From NCBI RefSeq assembly GCF_003569785.1, contig NZ_KZ984013.1, forward strand, positions 1-45,323: 45,323 nt of DNA. Direction: 5' to 3'. Both the position numbers and the translations under genes were made by a program. Below are positions 9,754 to 17,995 of the stretch, one piece after another. How positions within the stretch are numbered: position 1 is the first letter of the stretch; each line of letters starts with the position of its first letter. Origin of the DNA: Leucobacter sp. wl10 (lineage in GTDB: Bacteria > Actinomycetota > Actinomycetes > Actinomycetales > Microbacteriaceae). The notes under the pieces are model-generated. The model ran no database searches, was not told the origin of the DNA, and was given only the letters and a program-made list of their open reading frames with translations.

Positions 9754-9837
9754 CGCCGAGACGCCATGATTCTTCCGGGACGCCATGAAATTCGCGTGGA
9801 TACCGTGGTCTCTCGGGAGAATCATGGCGTCTCGGCG
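9754..9837. repeat. long inverted repeat with internal direct copies
   Basis: The arms at 9754-9780 and 9811-9837 are reverse complements: the first 20 bases of the left arm match perfectly and about 25 of 27 match overall, around a 30-base centre. The centre repeats the arm motif GACGCCATGA in direct orientation at 9780-9788. No T-tract follows either side. It could be a bidirectional terminator, a palindromic interspersed element or the ends of a small transposon remnant. It lies between the permease remnant and the end of the ABC-2 permease gene. Confidence 0.75.
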
Positions 9838-9871
9838 GGTTTGGGCGGTCGGGGGCTCCGGGCAGGGCGGG

Positions 9872-10657
9872 TCACTCCCAGCGGAAGAAGAGGGCGCCGA
9901 CGCCGGCTCCGACCGCGGCCGAGACCGCGAGGCTCATGAGGTGCGCCGGATCCACCGCGGCGCCCGCCCACGCCGACGTCAGCGCCTGCGCCCCGGCGCC
10001 GAACGGCAGCGCCTCGCCGATCGTCGCGAGCCAGTCCGGCAACGCGTCGCGCCCGCCGAACATGCCCCCGAGCGCGCCGAGTCCGAGGAAGCCGATGAGC
10101 CCGATCGCGACGGCCGAGTTCGGCGTCGGCGCGAGCGAGGCGACGACCATGCCGACGCCGTACATGGCGAGCATGGTGAGCAGCAGCACGCCGAGTGCCG
10201 CCCACGGGTGCACGGGCAGCTGCGTCCCGAAGAACACGGCTGCCACGCCGTAGGCGAGGGCGATGCCGAGCGCCGCCTGCACCAGGCTGACGGTCACCTG
10301 CGCCGCGAGCACCATGAGCGGCGAGAGCGGGGTCGTGGCGAGACGACGCAGGATTCCCGAGCGGCGGTAGTAGGCGAGGAAGCTCGGCATGTTGAGCACC
10401 CCGATCAGGGTGGCGACCATCACGAAGACGACCGGCAGCACGTAGAGGTCGAGCACGCTGCGCCCGTTCGCCACGATCTCGGTGCTCGTCGAGGCGGCCG
10501 ACATGAGCATGATGATGAGCGGCAGGCCGAGCGGGATCACGAGTCCAGCGGTGTCCCGGGCCGTCATCCTCGCCTCGCAGGCGCACAGCCGCAGCCATGC
10601 CCGCAACCCGGGCCGCCGCGCCGCGCCGGCCGCCCGAGCGGTCGTTGCGGCGCTCAC
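9872..10657 (-). CDS. ABC-2 type transporter permease
   Basis: The 261-residue product is the membrane subunit of an export-type ABC transporter, with about six hydrophobic segments: roughly 35-55, 68-90, 110-140, 150-175, 180-200 and 235-255. The middle section (Y-Y-R-R-S-G-I-L-R-R-L-A-T-T-P) matches the conserved loop of ABC-2 permeases. The GTG at 10657 overlaps the ATPase stop codon. The substrate cannot be read from sequence; DrrB-like drug or lipid export is the usual role for this pairing next to a two-component system. Confidence 0.88.
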   Translation of the reverse strand: MSAATTARAAGAARRPGLRAWLRLCACEARMTARDTAGLVIPLGLPLIIMLMSAASTSTEIVANGRSVLDLYVLPVVFVMVATLIGVLNMPSFLAYYRRSGILRRLATTPLSPLMVLAAQVTVSLVQAALGIALAYGVAAVFFGTQLPVHPWAALGVLLLTMLAMYGVGMVVASLAPTPNSAVAIGLIGFLGLGALGGMFGGRDALPDWLATIGEALPFGAGAQALTSAWAGAAVDPAHLMSLAVSAAVGAGVGALFFRWE

Positions 10658-11433
10658 GGCTCCTCCTCCGGCTGCTTCCCGGTGAGCGAGACGAATGCCT
10701 CGTCGAGATTCTTCGCCCCCGTCTTCGACACGAGTCCGGCCGGGGTGCCCGTCGCGACGACCCGGCCCCCGTCGAGCAGCGCGACGCGGTCGCACAGCCG
10801 CTCGACCTCCTCCATCGCGTGGCTCACCAGCAGGATCGTGCACCCCTCGTCGCGCAGGCGCTCGACGGTCTCCCACATCCGCCTCCTGGCCCGCGGGTCG
10901 AGCCCGGTCGTCAGCTCGTCGAGGATCACCACTCTCGGGCGCCCCGCGAGCGCGAGCGCGATCGAGAGGCGCTGCCGCTGCCCGCCGGAGAGCCCGTCGA
11001 AGCGCGTGCGCCGCTGCTCATCGAGCCCGACGAGCGCGACGAGTTCTTCGGCCGGACGCGGATCCGGGTAGAACGCCCGGTAGAGCCCGACCAACTCCTC
11101 GACCGTGAGCGCCCCGTGCAGCTCCGCCTCCTGCAGTTGCACCCCGAGCACCTGGCGCACGGCCGCGCGGTCGCGCACGGGGTCGAGGCCGAGCACCGCG
11201 GCTCGACCCCGATCCGGGCGGCGCAGCCCGGCGATCATCTCGACCGTCGTGGTCTTGCCCGCCCCGTTGGCGCCGAGGATCCCGAAGATCTCGCCGTGCT
11301 CCACGCGCAGGCTGACCTCGGCCACGGCGACCCGTCGCCGATAGCTCTTGCGGAGGCGTTCGGCGGTGATCGCGGCGGTCCCGGTGCTCCGGCGCGCCGC
11401 GGTGCCGACCTCTTCGCTCTGTCTCGCGTCCAT
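10654..11433 (-). CDS. ABC transporter ATP-binding protein (DrrA/CcmA type)
   Basis: This 259-residue ATPase pairs with the overlapping ABC-2 permease. Walker A is at 54-62 (GANGAGKTT), the LSGGQ signature at 148-152 and Walker B at 168-174, reading L-D-E-L rather than L-D-E-P; the catalytic Glu is intact. The ATG at 11433 is preceded by GAGGGG, close to the start. A long open frame continues upstream to 12459, but it is antisense to the sensor kinase and is not coding. The gene is divergent from that kinase, which probably regulates the exporter. Confidence 0.92.
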   Translation of the reverse strand: MDARQSEEVGTAARRSTGTAAITAERLRKSYRRRVAVAEVSLRVEHGEIFGILGANGAGKTTTVEMIAGLRRPDRGRAAVLGLDPVRDRAAVRQVLGVQLQEAELHGALTVEELVGLYRAFYPDPRPAEELVALVGLDEQRRTRFDGLSGGQRQRLSIALALAGRPRVVILDELTTGLDPRARRRMWETVERLRDEGCTILLVSHAMEEVERLCDRVALLDGGRVVATGTPAGLVSKTGAKNLDEAFVSLTGKQPEEEP

Positions 11434-11532
11434 GCCCCTCACGGTAGATTCGCGGAAGCCCGCGCGCCCGTGCCGCCGGTCACGATATCGGAGGTGACTT
11501 CCGGCACCTGTACAGCTCCGCCCCGAGGCCCC

Positions 11533-11538
11533 TAATCT
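11533..11538 (+). promoter_or_regulatory. -10 element of a leaderless sensor kinase transcript
   Basis: TAATCT ends six bases before the ATG at 11545, so transcription would begin at or next to the start codon. Leaderless mRNAs are common in actinobacteria. No ribosome binding site precedes the ATG apart from a too-close GAGAGG. Confidence 0.5.
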
Positions 11539-11544
11539 GAGAGG

Positions 11545-12666
11545 ATGCGCCGCTTCGATCCAGAGGTCTGGTCGGGGGTCGCGATGCTCGCGGTCCTGCT
11601 GATCGCCGCGGGGCCCTCCCTGTCCGGCGTCGCTCCGACCCGGATACCGCAAGGCTGGTGGATCGCGCTGTTCTGCGCAATGGTGCTCGCGCTGCTGGGG
11701 GCCGTCTGGGATGCTCCGCCCGAGCGTCTGCCGTGGCAGCGCGCGGCGTTCGGACTCGGCGTGCTGACGTCGTGGGCGCTGGTGATCACGGGAATGGGGA
11801 TCGGGCTGCTGCCAGTGGTGCTGGTGGTCGTCGTCTCGGTCGGCCCGTACCTCGCTCCGACGTGGGTCGGCTTCACGCTCACCGCGCTCAATCTCGTGGT
11901 CATCGCGGCCTCGTTCGGACCCCGGGCATGGTCCGCGGCCTGGATGACCGAGGTGTCGATCATGCTCGGCTTCTACCTGCTCATCCAGGTGGCCGCTCTG
12001 CTCAGCTCGCTCGCGCTGCTGCGCGAGCAGCGGTCCAGGCGGGAGCTGGCAGAGGCCCACGTCGAACTGCAGGCGCAGGCGGAGCTGCTGGCCGAGTCCG
12101 CCCGGTCGGGGGAGCGGCTGCGCATCTCCCGGGACCTGCACGATCTGATCGGTCACCAGCTGGCCGTGCTCACGCTCGAGCTCGAGGCCGCGAAGCACCG
12201 CGATCCGGGTTCCGCGGCGGCACCCCACATCGAGCGAGCCGGGCACGTGGCGCGCGAGCTGCTCTCCGATGTGCGGACGACGGTCGGAGAGCTCCGGGGC
12301 GCGCGCTCGGACCTGCGGGGCACGCTGCAGCGGGTGGTGCAGGATCTCACCCGGCCGAGTGTCGCGCTCGAGGTCGACGACGGGCTCGAACCCGATGAGG
12401 AGCGCACCGTGCTGCTGATCCGGGCGGTGCAGGAGATCGTGACCAACACGATCCGCCACGCCGACGCCAGGGAGCTGCGCATCGAGGTGCGCGCCGAGGG
12501 CGAGGGGATCGTGCTGCGGGCCCGCGACGACGGGCGCGGCGCGCGGGAGCTGCGACCCGGCAACGGTCTGCGCGGCCTCCGCGAGCGCTTCGAGTCGCTC
12601 GGCGGAGACGTGGCGTTCGACGGGTCTCGGGGATTCGGCGTGACGGCGAAGGTTCCCACGGCGTGA
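11545..12666 (+). CDS. sensor histidine kinase, NarL/DesK type (HisKA_3)
   Basis: The 373-residue protein has an N-terminal membrane region of about five helices (residues 8-160), a short coiled segment, a HisKA_3 dimerisation domain with the phosphorylatable H199 in S-R-D-L-H-D, and a C-terminal HATPase domain ending in D-G-R-G and G-L-R-G-L-R-E-R. This is the standard layout of kinases that respond to membrane stress or antibiotics and phosphorylate LuxR-type regulators. The stop codon overlaps the regulator start by four bases. The divergent ABC-2 exporter is the probable target. Confidence 0.92.
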   Translation: MRRFDPEVWSGVAMLAVLLIAAGPSLSGVAPTRIPQGWWIALFCAMVLALLGAVWDAPPERLPWQRAAFGLGVLTSWALVITGMGIGLLPVVLVVVVSVGPYLAPTWVGFTLTALNLVVIAASFGPRAWSAAWMTEVSIMLGFYLLIQVAALLSSLALLREQRSRRELAEAHVELQAQAELLAESARSGERLRISRDLHDLIGHQLAVLTLELEAAKHRDPGSAAAPHIERAGHVARELLSDVRTTVGELRGARSDLRGTLQRVVQDLTRPSVALEVDDGLEPDEERTVLLIRAVQEIVTNTIRHADARELRIEVRAEGEGIVLRARDDGRGARELRPGNGLRGLRERFESLGGDVAFDGSRGFGVTAKVPTA

Positions 12667-13307
12667 GGCGGGTGGTGTTGGTCGACGACCAGGCGCTCGT
12701 GCGGTCGGGCATTCGCGCGCTGCTCGAACTCGCCGGGGTCGAGGTCGCGGGCGAGGCGGGCGACGGGGAGGCCGCGCTCGGGGTCATCGCGGCGACCCGC
12801 CCCGAGGTCGTGCTCCTCGACCTGCGGATGCCGCGTCGCGACGGGCTCTGGACGCTGCGGCAGCTGCAGGAGCTGGGCGGCGAGGTTCCGGTGCTCGTGC
12901 TCACGACCTTCGAGGACGACCGGCTGGTGCTCGAGGCCCTGCACGCGGGCGCGCGCGGCTACCTGCTCAAGGACGTCACCCTGGAGCAGCTCACCCGCGC
13001 CGTGGACGTGCTGGCCCACGGGGGAAGCTACATCGCGCCGTCCATCACCGACCGACTGCTGCGCGCGCTCCGGTCGGAGCCGCCGCGTACGGGCACGGAC
13101 GCCCCTCCGATCGAGGATCTCACCGCGCGAGAACTGGAGGTGCTGCGCCTCATGGCCGAGGGGTACAGCAACCGGGAGATCTCAGAGGCGCTCTTCCTCG
13201 CGGAGGGCACGGTGAAGAACCACGTCTCGACGATCCTGACGAAGCTCGGGGTTCGGGATCGCACTCGCGCCGTGCTGCGCGCGCTCCGCGAGGGGATCCT
13301 CGACTGA
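12663..13307 (+). CDS. response regulator, NarL/LuxR family
   Basis: This 214-residue regulator has a receiver domain (1-118), with acidic residues in V-L-V-D-D-Q and phosphoacceptor D53 (V-V-L-L-D-L). A LuxR-type DNA-binding domain follows at about 145-210, with the scaffold L-T-A-R-E-L-E-V-L and recognition helix E-G-T-V-K-N-H-V. The GTG start overlaps the kinase stop as GTGA, so the pair is translationally coupled. It probably controls the divergent ABC-2 exporter genes. Confidence 0.93.
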   Translation: MRRVVLVDDQALVRSGIRALLELAGVEVAGEAGDGEAALGVIAATRPEVVLLDLRMPRRDGLWTLRQLQELGGEVPVLVLTTFEDDRLVLEALHAGARGYLLKDVTLEQLTRAVDVLAHGGSYIAPSITDRLLRALRSEPPRTGTDAPPIEDLTARELEVLRLMAEGYSNREISEALFLAEGTVKNHVSTILTKLGVRDRTRAVLRALREGILD

Positions 13308-13327
13308 GGAGCTCCGGTCGCGGGTTG

Positions 13328-14857
13328 CTACTGCAGCCGCGTGATCGGGATCGTGTCGTCCGACGAGGGCGCGCACGGGAGATCGACGCGGAAGGTCGCT
13401 CCTCCACCCGGGGTCTCGTGCACGCTCACGGAGCCGCCGTGCGCGTCGACGATCGACTTCACGATGGCGAGCCCGAGGCCGGAGCCGCCCGTCTCGCGGT
13501 TGCGGGAGGTGTCGGCCCGCCAGAAGCGGCCGAAGATCTTCTCCCTGATCTGCTCGGGGATGCCCTCGCCGTGGTCGACGATCTCGAAGCGCGCTACCCG
13601 CTCCCGGCCCTCGGCAAGGGGCGGCGAGGAGACCACGATCTCGATGGGGCTGCCCGGCGGGGTGTGGCGCATGGCGTTGCCGAGCAGGTTGGTCATAAGC
13701 TGCCGCACCCTGTGCTCGTCGCCGATCACCTCGGGTGCCGCGGGGTCCTCGATGACCGACACCTCCCGATCCGGGGCCTGCGCCCGGGCGTCGAGCGCGG
13801 CGTCGCGAGCCAGACGGTCCAGCGGCAGCGGTGCGAGCTCGAGGGGCCTCCGCTCGTCGAGCCGTGCGAGGGCGAGCAGATCCTCCACGAGCGAGGTCAT
13901 GCGGATCGACTCCTTCTCGATGCGCTCCATCGCCTGGGCGATCTGCTCGCCGTCCTGCAGCGCGCCCATGCGGTACAGCTCGGCGTAGCCGCGCACCGAG
14001 ACGAGGGGCGTGCGCAGTTCGTGGCTCGCATCGCCGATGAAGCGGCGCATGCGCTCGATGGTGCGCGCCCGATCCTCGAGGGATCCGTCGAGGCGGTCCA
14101 GCATGACGTTGAGCGACTCGCCGAGGTGCCCCACCTCGGTGTGCGGGCTCGTGACCATGATGCGCTTCGAGTAGTCTCCGCGGGAGATCTCGAGCGCGGT
14201 CTTCTCGACCTCGGCCAGCGGCAGCATGGTTGCGGTGACGAGCAGCCGCGTGAGTGCCGCGCCGAGCAGGATCACGGCGATGCCGAAGGCGGTGAAGATG
14301 ACGATGTAGCTCGCGATGGCCTGTGTGATGAGCGCCGTCGAACTGGCGATGAGCAGCGTGCCGCTGGGCTGTCCCTTGTTGTCGAGGACGGTGGAGACGA
14401 TGGCGCGCCACTCGGTGCCGTTGGGGCTGGTCAGCGGGATGAACTCGTTCCGCTGCTCCTTCTCCACCACGACGTCGAGCGACAGCGGCTGCGGGGGCAG
14501 CCGGGGGCGCGCTCGCTCACGTTCCTTGTTCTCGGCGGCATTCGGCCCGCTGCCGCCGCTGTTGTCGTAGAGCAGGTTGCCCTCGGCGTCGAGTATGGCC
14601 ACGTAGTACCGCTGGTTCGCGTAGAGCACGTCCTCGCGCATGAGTTTGCCGGAGTCCGCGGTCGGAGCGAGCGCCCGCGTGGGATCGCTGCGCAGCTGGG
14701 CCAGCTCCGTCGTCTGATTGTTGATGAGCGTCGGCCGCAGCAGCGCCATCGTTCCGACGCCCGCCACGATGAGTCCGAGGAACAGGATGAAAACCGTGAC
14801 CCCGGTGATCTTCGCGCGCAGTGAGACGTCGGTCCAGCGATCCGCGAACCGAGGCAC
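13328..14857 (-). CDS. sensor histidine kinase, OmpR-partner type (HAMP-HisKA-HATPase)
   Basis: The 509-residue protein has a cytoplasmic start, a first membrane helix (about 16-40), an extracytoplasmic sensor region (41-182), a second helix (183-206), a HAMP domain (207-260), a HisKA domain with H279 in D-A-S-H-E-L-R-T-P, and a HATPase domain to about residue 490. The layout resembles mycobacterial TrcS/TcrY kinases. The sensor region is rich in Pro and charge and has no recognisable ligand domain. It starts one base after the stop of its response regulator and is the last gene of the leftward sugar operon. Confidence 0.92.
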   Translation of the reverse strand: MPRFADRWTDVSLRAKITGVTVFILFLGLIVAGVGTMALLRPTLINNQTTELAQLRSDPTRALAPTADSGKLMREDVLYANQRYYVAILDAEGNLLYDNSGGSGPNAAENKERERARPRLPPQPLSLDVVVEKEQRNEFIPLTSPNGTEWRAIVSTVLDNKGQPSGTLLIASSTALITQAIASYIVIFTAFGIAVILLGAALTRLLVTATMLPLAEVEKTALEISRGDYSKRIMVTSPHTEVGHLGESLNVMLDRLDGSLEDRARTIERMRRFIGDASHELRTPLVSVRGYAELYRMGALQDGEQIAQAMERIEKESIRMTSLVEDLLALARLDERRPLELAPLPLDRLARDAALDARAQAPDREVSVIEDPAAPEVIGDEHRVRQLMTNLLGNAMRHTPPGSPIEIVVSSPPLAEGRERVARFEIVDHGEGIPEQIREKIFGRFWRADTSRNRETGGSGLGLAIVKSIVDAHGGSVSVHETPGGGATFRVDLPCAPSSDDTIPITRLQ

Positions 14858-14858
14858 C

Positions 14859-15560
14859 CTACTTCGTCTCGGTCTTGAGCATGTATCCGAAGCCGCGCTT
14901 GGTCTGGATCAGCGACTCCTCGGTGAGGGGGTCGAGCTTGCGGCGAAGGTACGAGATGTACGACTCGACGATGCCGGCGTCGCCGTTGAAGTCGTACTCC
15001 CAGACGTGGTCGAGGATCTGCGCCTTCGACAGCACGCGATTGGCGTTCTGCATGAGGTAGCGCAGCAGCTTGAACTCGGTGGGGGAGAGTTCGACCGAGG
15101 CGTCCTCGACGGTGACCTCGTGGGTGTCCTGGTCCATGGTGATGGGGCCCACGGTCAGCACCGACTCCTCATCCTCCTGGATGGTGCGGCGCAGCACGGC
15201 CTTGATGCGGGCGATGATCTCGTCGAGGCTGAACGGCTTGGTCACGTAGTCGTCGCCCCCAACCGTGAGGCCCTCCACCTTGTCCTCGGTGTCGTCCTTC
15301 GCGGTGAGGAAGATGATGGGTGCGGTGTAACCGGCCGAGCGCAGGCGCTTGGTCACGCTGAAGCCGTTCATGTCGGGGAGCATGACGTCGAGGATGATGA
15401 GGTCGGGTTCTTCCTCGAGCACCGCCGAGATGGTCTGGGCGCCGTTGGCGACGGCGCGAACGCCGAAGCCGGCGAAGCGCAGGCTGGTGCTGAGCAGTTC
15501 GCGGATGTTGGGCTCGTCATCGACGATGAGGATCCGGGGTCCTTTGTTCTGCGTAGTCAT
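14859..15560 (-). CDS. response regulator, OmpR/PhoB family
   Basis: The 233-residue protein has a receiver domain (8-122) with D15-D16 and phosphoacceptor D58, conserved T and K positions (F-L-T-A-K-D-D and T-K-P-F), and a winged-helix DNA-binding domain (about 135-230) with S-P-T-E-F-K-L-L and G-F-G-Y-M-L. It resembles TrcR/TcrX regulators. Its ATG overlaps the fructokinase stop codon as ATGA, so it is translationally coupled to a sugar catabolic gene, which is unusual for a two-component regulator. Confidence 0.93.
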   Translation of the reverse strand: MTTQNKGPRILIVDDEPNIRELLSTSLRFAGFGVRAVANGAQTISAVLEEEPDLIILDVMLPDMNGFSVTKRLRSAGYTAPIIFLTAKDDTEDKVEGLTVGGDDYVTKPFSLDEIIARIKAVLRRTIQEDEESVLTVGPITMDQDTHEVTVEDASVELSPTEFKLLRYLMQNANRVLSKAQILDHVWEYDFNGDAGIVESYISYLRRKLDPLTEESLIQTKRGFGYMLKTETK

Positions 15561-16534
15561 GATCTCAGTCTCTGATTGTTTGCTATGAAGTTGCTGGAAA
15601 CAGTTGCGGCGCGTCGGCTCTCCATCTCGTCCGACCTCGGGGGGTTGGATCCCACGCGCGACGACGTGATGCCCGCCGCGTGAGCGGCATACGCGAGAGC
15701 GGCGGTGACGTGCGCGGGATCCGGCGGTGCCGCCGAGCGCAGAGCGACGGCGAGCGGCCCGTCAAGTGCGGCTGCGAGCAGCGCCGCCATGAACGAGTCT
15801 CCGGCGCCGACCGTGTCGGCGACGACGACGCGCTCGGCGGGGACGGTCACGGTGCGGTGCGCAGTGCCGGCGATGCAGCCCGCGGCGCCACGAGTCAGCA
15901 CGGCGAGCTTCGCGCCGAGATGCAGCAACCGGTCGAGTACGGCTTCGGGTGCAGCGCCGGGGTAGAGCCATTCGGCGTCTTCGTCGCTCAGCTTCACGAT
16001 GTGGCTGCGTGAGGCGAGGTGCTCGACCTGCGCGAGCGTCGCCGCGCGGTTGGTCATGAGGTCGGGGCGGATGTTGGGATCGTAACTGCGGAGGAGGTCT
16101 CCCGGCGCGTCGAACGCCTGTGCGACGGTCTCGGCTCCGGGAGCGAGCACGGCGCCGAGAGAGCCTGCGTGCACCAGTTCGAAGCCGTCGAGCGGGGTCT
16201 CGGGCAGCGCCGAGTCGAGCGTGAAACGGTAACGCGCCTGTCCGGCTTCGTTCAAGAAGACCTCCGCTCGAGACGTCTCGGCGCCGGCGACCGGGGCCGA
16301 GAAGCGGACGCGCGATGCTCGAAGGTGCTCGGCGATCTGCTCGCCGTGGGCGTCGTCGCCGAAGCGCGACGCGAGCTGCGTCGGAATGTCGAGGCGGCTC
16401 AGGCCGACGGCGACGTTCAAGGGCGACCCGCCGGGAAACGCGACGCCGTCGATCACGTCGACGAGCGCTTCGCCGAGGACGAGGGCTCGAGGTGCCGAGG
16501 GGAGGCGGGGCGTGCCCGCGGTTGCAGTGCTCAT
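15557..16534 (-). CDS. PfkB-family sugar kinase, probable fructokinase
   Basis: The 325-residue enzyme belongs to the ribokinase/PfkB family. The substrate-binding G-G-S-P-L-N-V-A motif starts at residue 35 and the catalytic signature D-T-V-G-A-G-D-S-F spans 240-248, with the base D246. The G-E-A-L-V-D start and V-A-F-P-G-G match fructokinases. I chose the ATG at 16534; the longer open frame upstream is low-complexity. The role expected here is ATP-dependent phosphorylation of fructose made by the neighbouring isomerase, giving fructose 6-phosphate. The C-terminal 35 residues are longer and more polar than usual, and the stop overlaps the response-regulator start. The 131-bp gap upstream may hold its own promoter. 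Confidence 0.88.
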   Translation of the reverse strand: MSTATAGTPRLPSAPRALVLGEALVDVIDGVAFPGGSPLNVAVGLSRLDIPTQLASRFGDDAHGEQIAEHLRASRVRFSAPVAGAETSRAEVFLNEAGQARYRFTLDSALPETPLDGFELVHAGSLGAVLAPGAETVAQAFDAPGDLLRSYDPNIRPDLMTNRAATLAQVEHLASRSHIVKLSDEDAEWLYPGAAPEAVLDRLLHLGAKLAVLTRGAAGCIAGTAHRTVTVPAERVVVADTVGAGDSFMAALLAAALDGPLAVALRSAAPPDPAHVTAALAYAAHAAGITSSRVGSNPPRSDEMESRRAATVSSNFIANNQRLRS

Positions 16535-16665
16535 CAGAGGGCAGTGTACCCGCAGCCCATCGCGATCGGACGCGCCGTCGGGTGCGATGACGCGTCCGGG
16601 GCCGGTTCGGGGGAACTGCTTCGTCACGTTCGGCAGGAAGGGATCCGGTGCGGGCGTGCGCGGGC

Positions 16666-17907
16666 CTACGCCAGCCCGCCCGCGCGGAGCCCGTGGGTGA
16701 GGCTGTGCGTGGCGGGGAGGCGCGCGAACAGGGTCGCCTGCAGCGCGTGGTACAGGTCGGGCTTGCCGCTCCACGTGCCGTTCGCCCGAGCCCCGCCCGC
16801 GTCGAGTTCGTGGATCCAGCTGCCGTCGGCCTCGATGTGGCGGCTCGCCGCGTACTCCCAGAAGCGGGCGTACCACTCGGCGTACGCCGGGTCGCCGGTC
16901 ACCCGATAGAGCACCGCCGACGTTCCGACCGCCTCCGCGATCACCCAGTGGAAGCGGTGATCGTTCAAGACCTCACCGCGCCAGTTCGTGCTGAACGCGA
17001 AGCCTCCGCGATCCTCGTCCCAGGCATCGGCCACCGCACGGGCGAAGAGACGTTGCGACGCGTCGATCAACCACGGATCCGCCGCGCCGAGCGCCTCCCG
17101 CTGAGCGGTCTCGAGCGCGACGAGCAGGCGCGCCCACTCGAGCCAGTGGCCGACGGTCGCGCCGTAGGGCCTGAAATGGCTGTCGGGCGAGTCGGCGCCG
17201 TACTCGGGGTCGGGGGTCCAGTCCTCACGGTAGTGCTCGGGCAGGCGCCACCCGTTGCCGGCGGTCACCTCGCCGATGAGCCGACGCGCGACCGCTGTCG
17301 ACCGCTCGATGTGGCGCGGGTCGCGGTCGGCCTCGTAGGCGAGCAGGCCGGCCTCGACGAGGTGCATGTTCGGGTTGGCGCCGCGGTACGGGTCGAGCAC
17401 GGTGAACTCGCGGTTCCAGGTGTCGGCGTACATCGCGGGATCCGCCTCCCACCAGCGCTCGAGCTCCGCGAGCACGTCGGCGTACAGGTCGTCGGCGTCG
17501 AAGCCCGCGAGCTTGGCCGAGGCCGCGGCGAGCAGCACGAACGCGTGCCCGTAGCTCTCCTTCGTCTCGGAGTTCGACTCCGGGTCGGCGGCTCCCGCAG
17601 TGACGAACCAGCCGCCGTGCTCGGCATCGCGCAGCGCACCCGAGCGGAGGAAGGCGAGCCCGTGCTCGACGCGCTCCGCCTGTTCGGGGAAACCGAGCAG
17701 GTGCCCGAGTACGGCGCAGTAGGTGTAGCGGCCGGTGAGCCAGAGCTGCGAGCCCTCCGCGGGCACCGGGGCACCGGCGTCGTCGAGCCAGGAGAAGCCA
17801 CCGGTCGGGTCGAGCGCGGGCTTCGAGAACTCGAGCAGTTTCGCCGTCTGAGTTGCGAGCCACGCGCGGTGCGCGTCGGTATCGATGGAGTACGGGTGGT
17901 CGGTCAT
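16666..17907 (-). CDS. AGE-family sugar isomerase, probable D-mannose isomerase
   Basis: The 413-residue protein has the (alpha/alpha)6-barrel family pattern of N-acylglucosamine 2-epimerase-like enzymes. H182 (in N-P-N-M-H), H254 (in V-G-H-W-L-E-W) and H387 (in K-P-D-L-Y-H) line up with the catalytic histidines I recall for Salmonella YihS (176, 248, 383). H320 in H-R-F-H is also conserved. YihS-like enzymes interconvert mannose, fructose and glucose, and related ones act on lyxose. With a fructokinase downstream and a sugar transporter upstream, mannose to fructose is the best reading. It starts 88 bp after chvE. Confidence 0.88.
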   Translation of the reverse strand: MTDHPYSIDTDAHRAWLATQTAKLLEFSKPALDPTGGFSWLDDAGAPVPAEGSQLWLTGRYTYCAVLGHLLGFPEQAERVEHGLAFLRSGALRDAEHGGWFVTAGAADPESNSETKESYGHAFVLLAAASAKLAGFDADDLYADVLAELERWWEADPAMYADTWNREFTVLDPYRGANPNMHLVEAGLLAYEADRDPRHIERSTAVARRLIGEVTAGNGWRLPEHYREDWTPDPEYGADSPDSHFRPYGATVGHWLEWARLLVALETAQREALGAADPWLIDASQRLFARAVADAWDEDRGGFAFSTNWRGEVLNDHRFHWVIAEAVGTSAVLYRVTGDPAYAEWYARFWEYAASRHIEADGSWIHELDAGGARANGTWSGKPDLYHALQATLFARLPATHSLTHGLRAGGLA

Positions 17908-17995
17908 GCGCGGCCTTTCGAGACGACGCCGCGCCGGGGGCGGAGGGATGGCCCTGCCGCACCCGGCGCAGCTCAGCGCGGGAGATCCGCGACGA

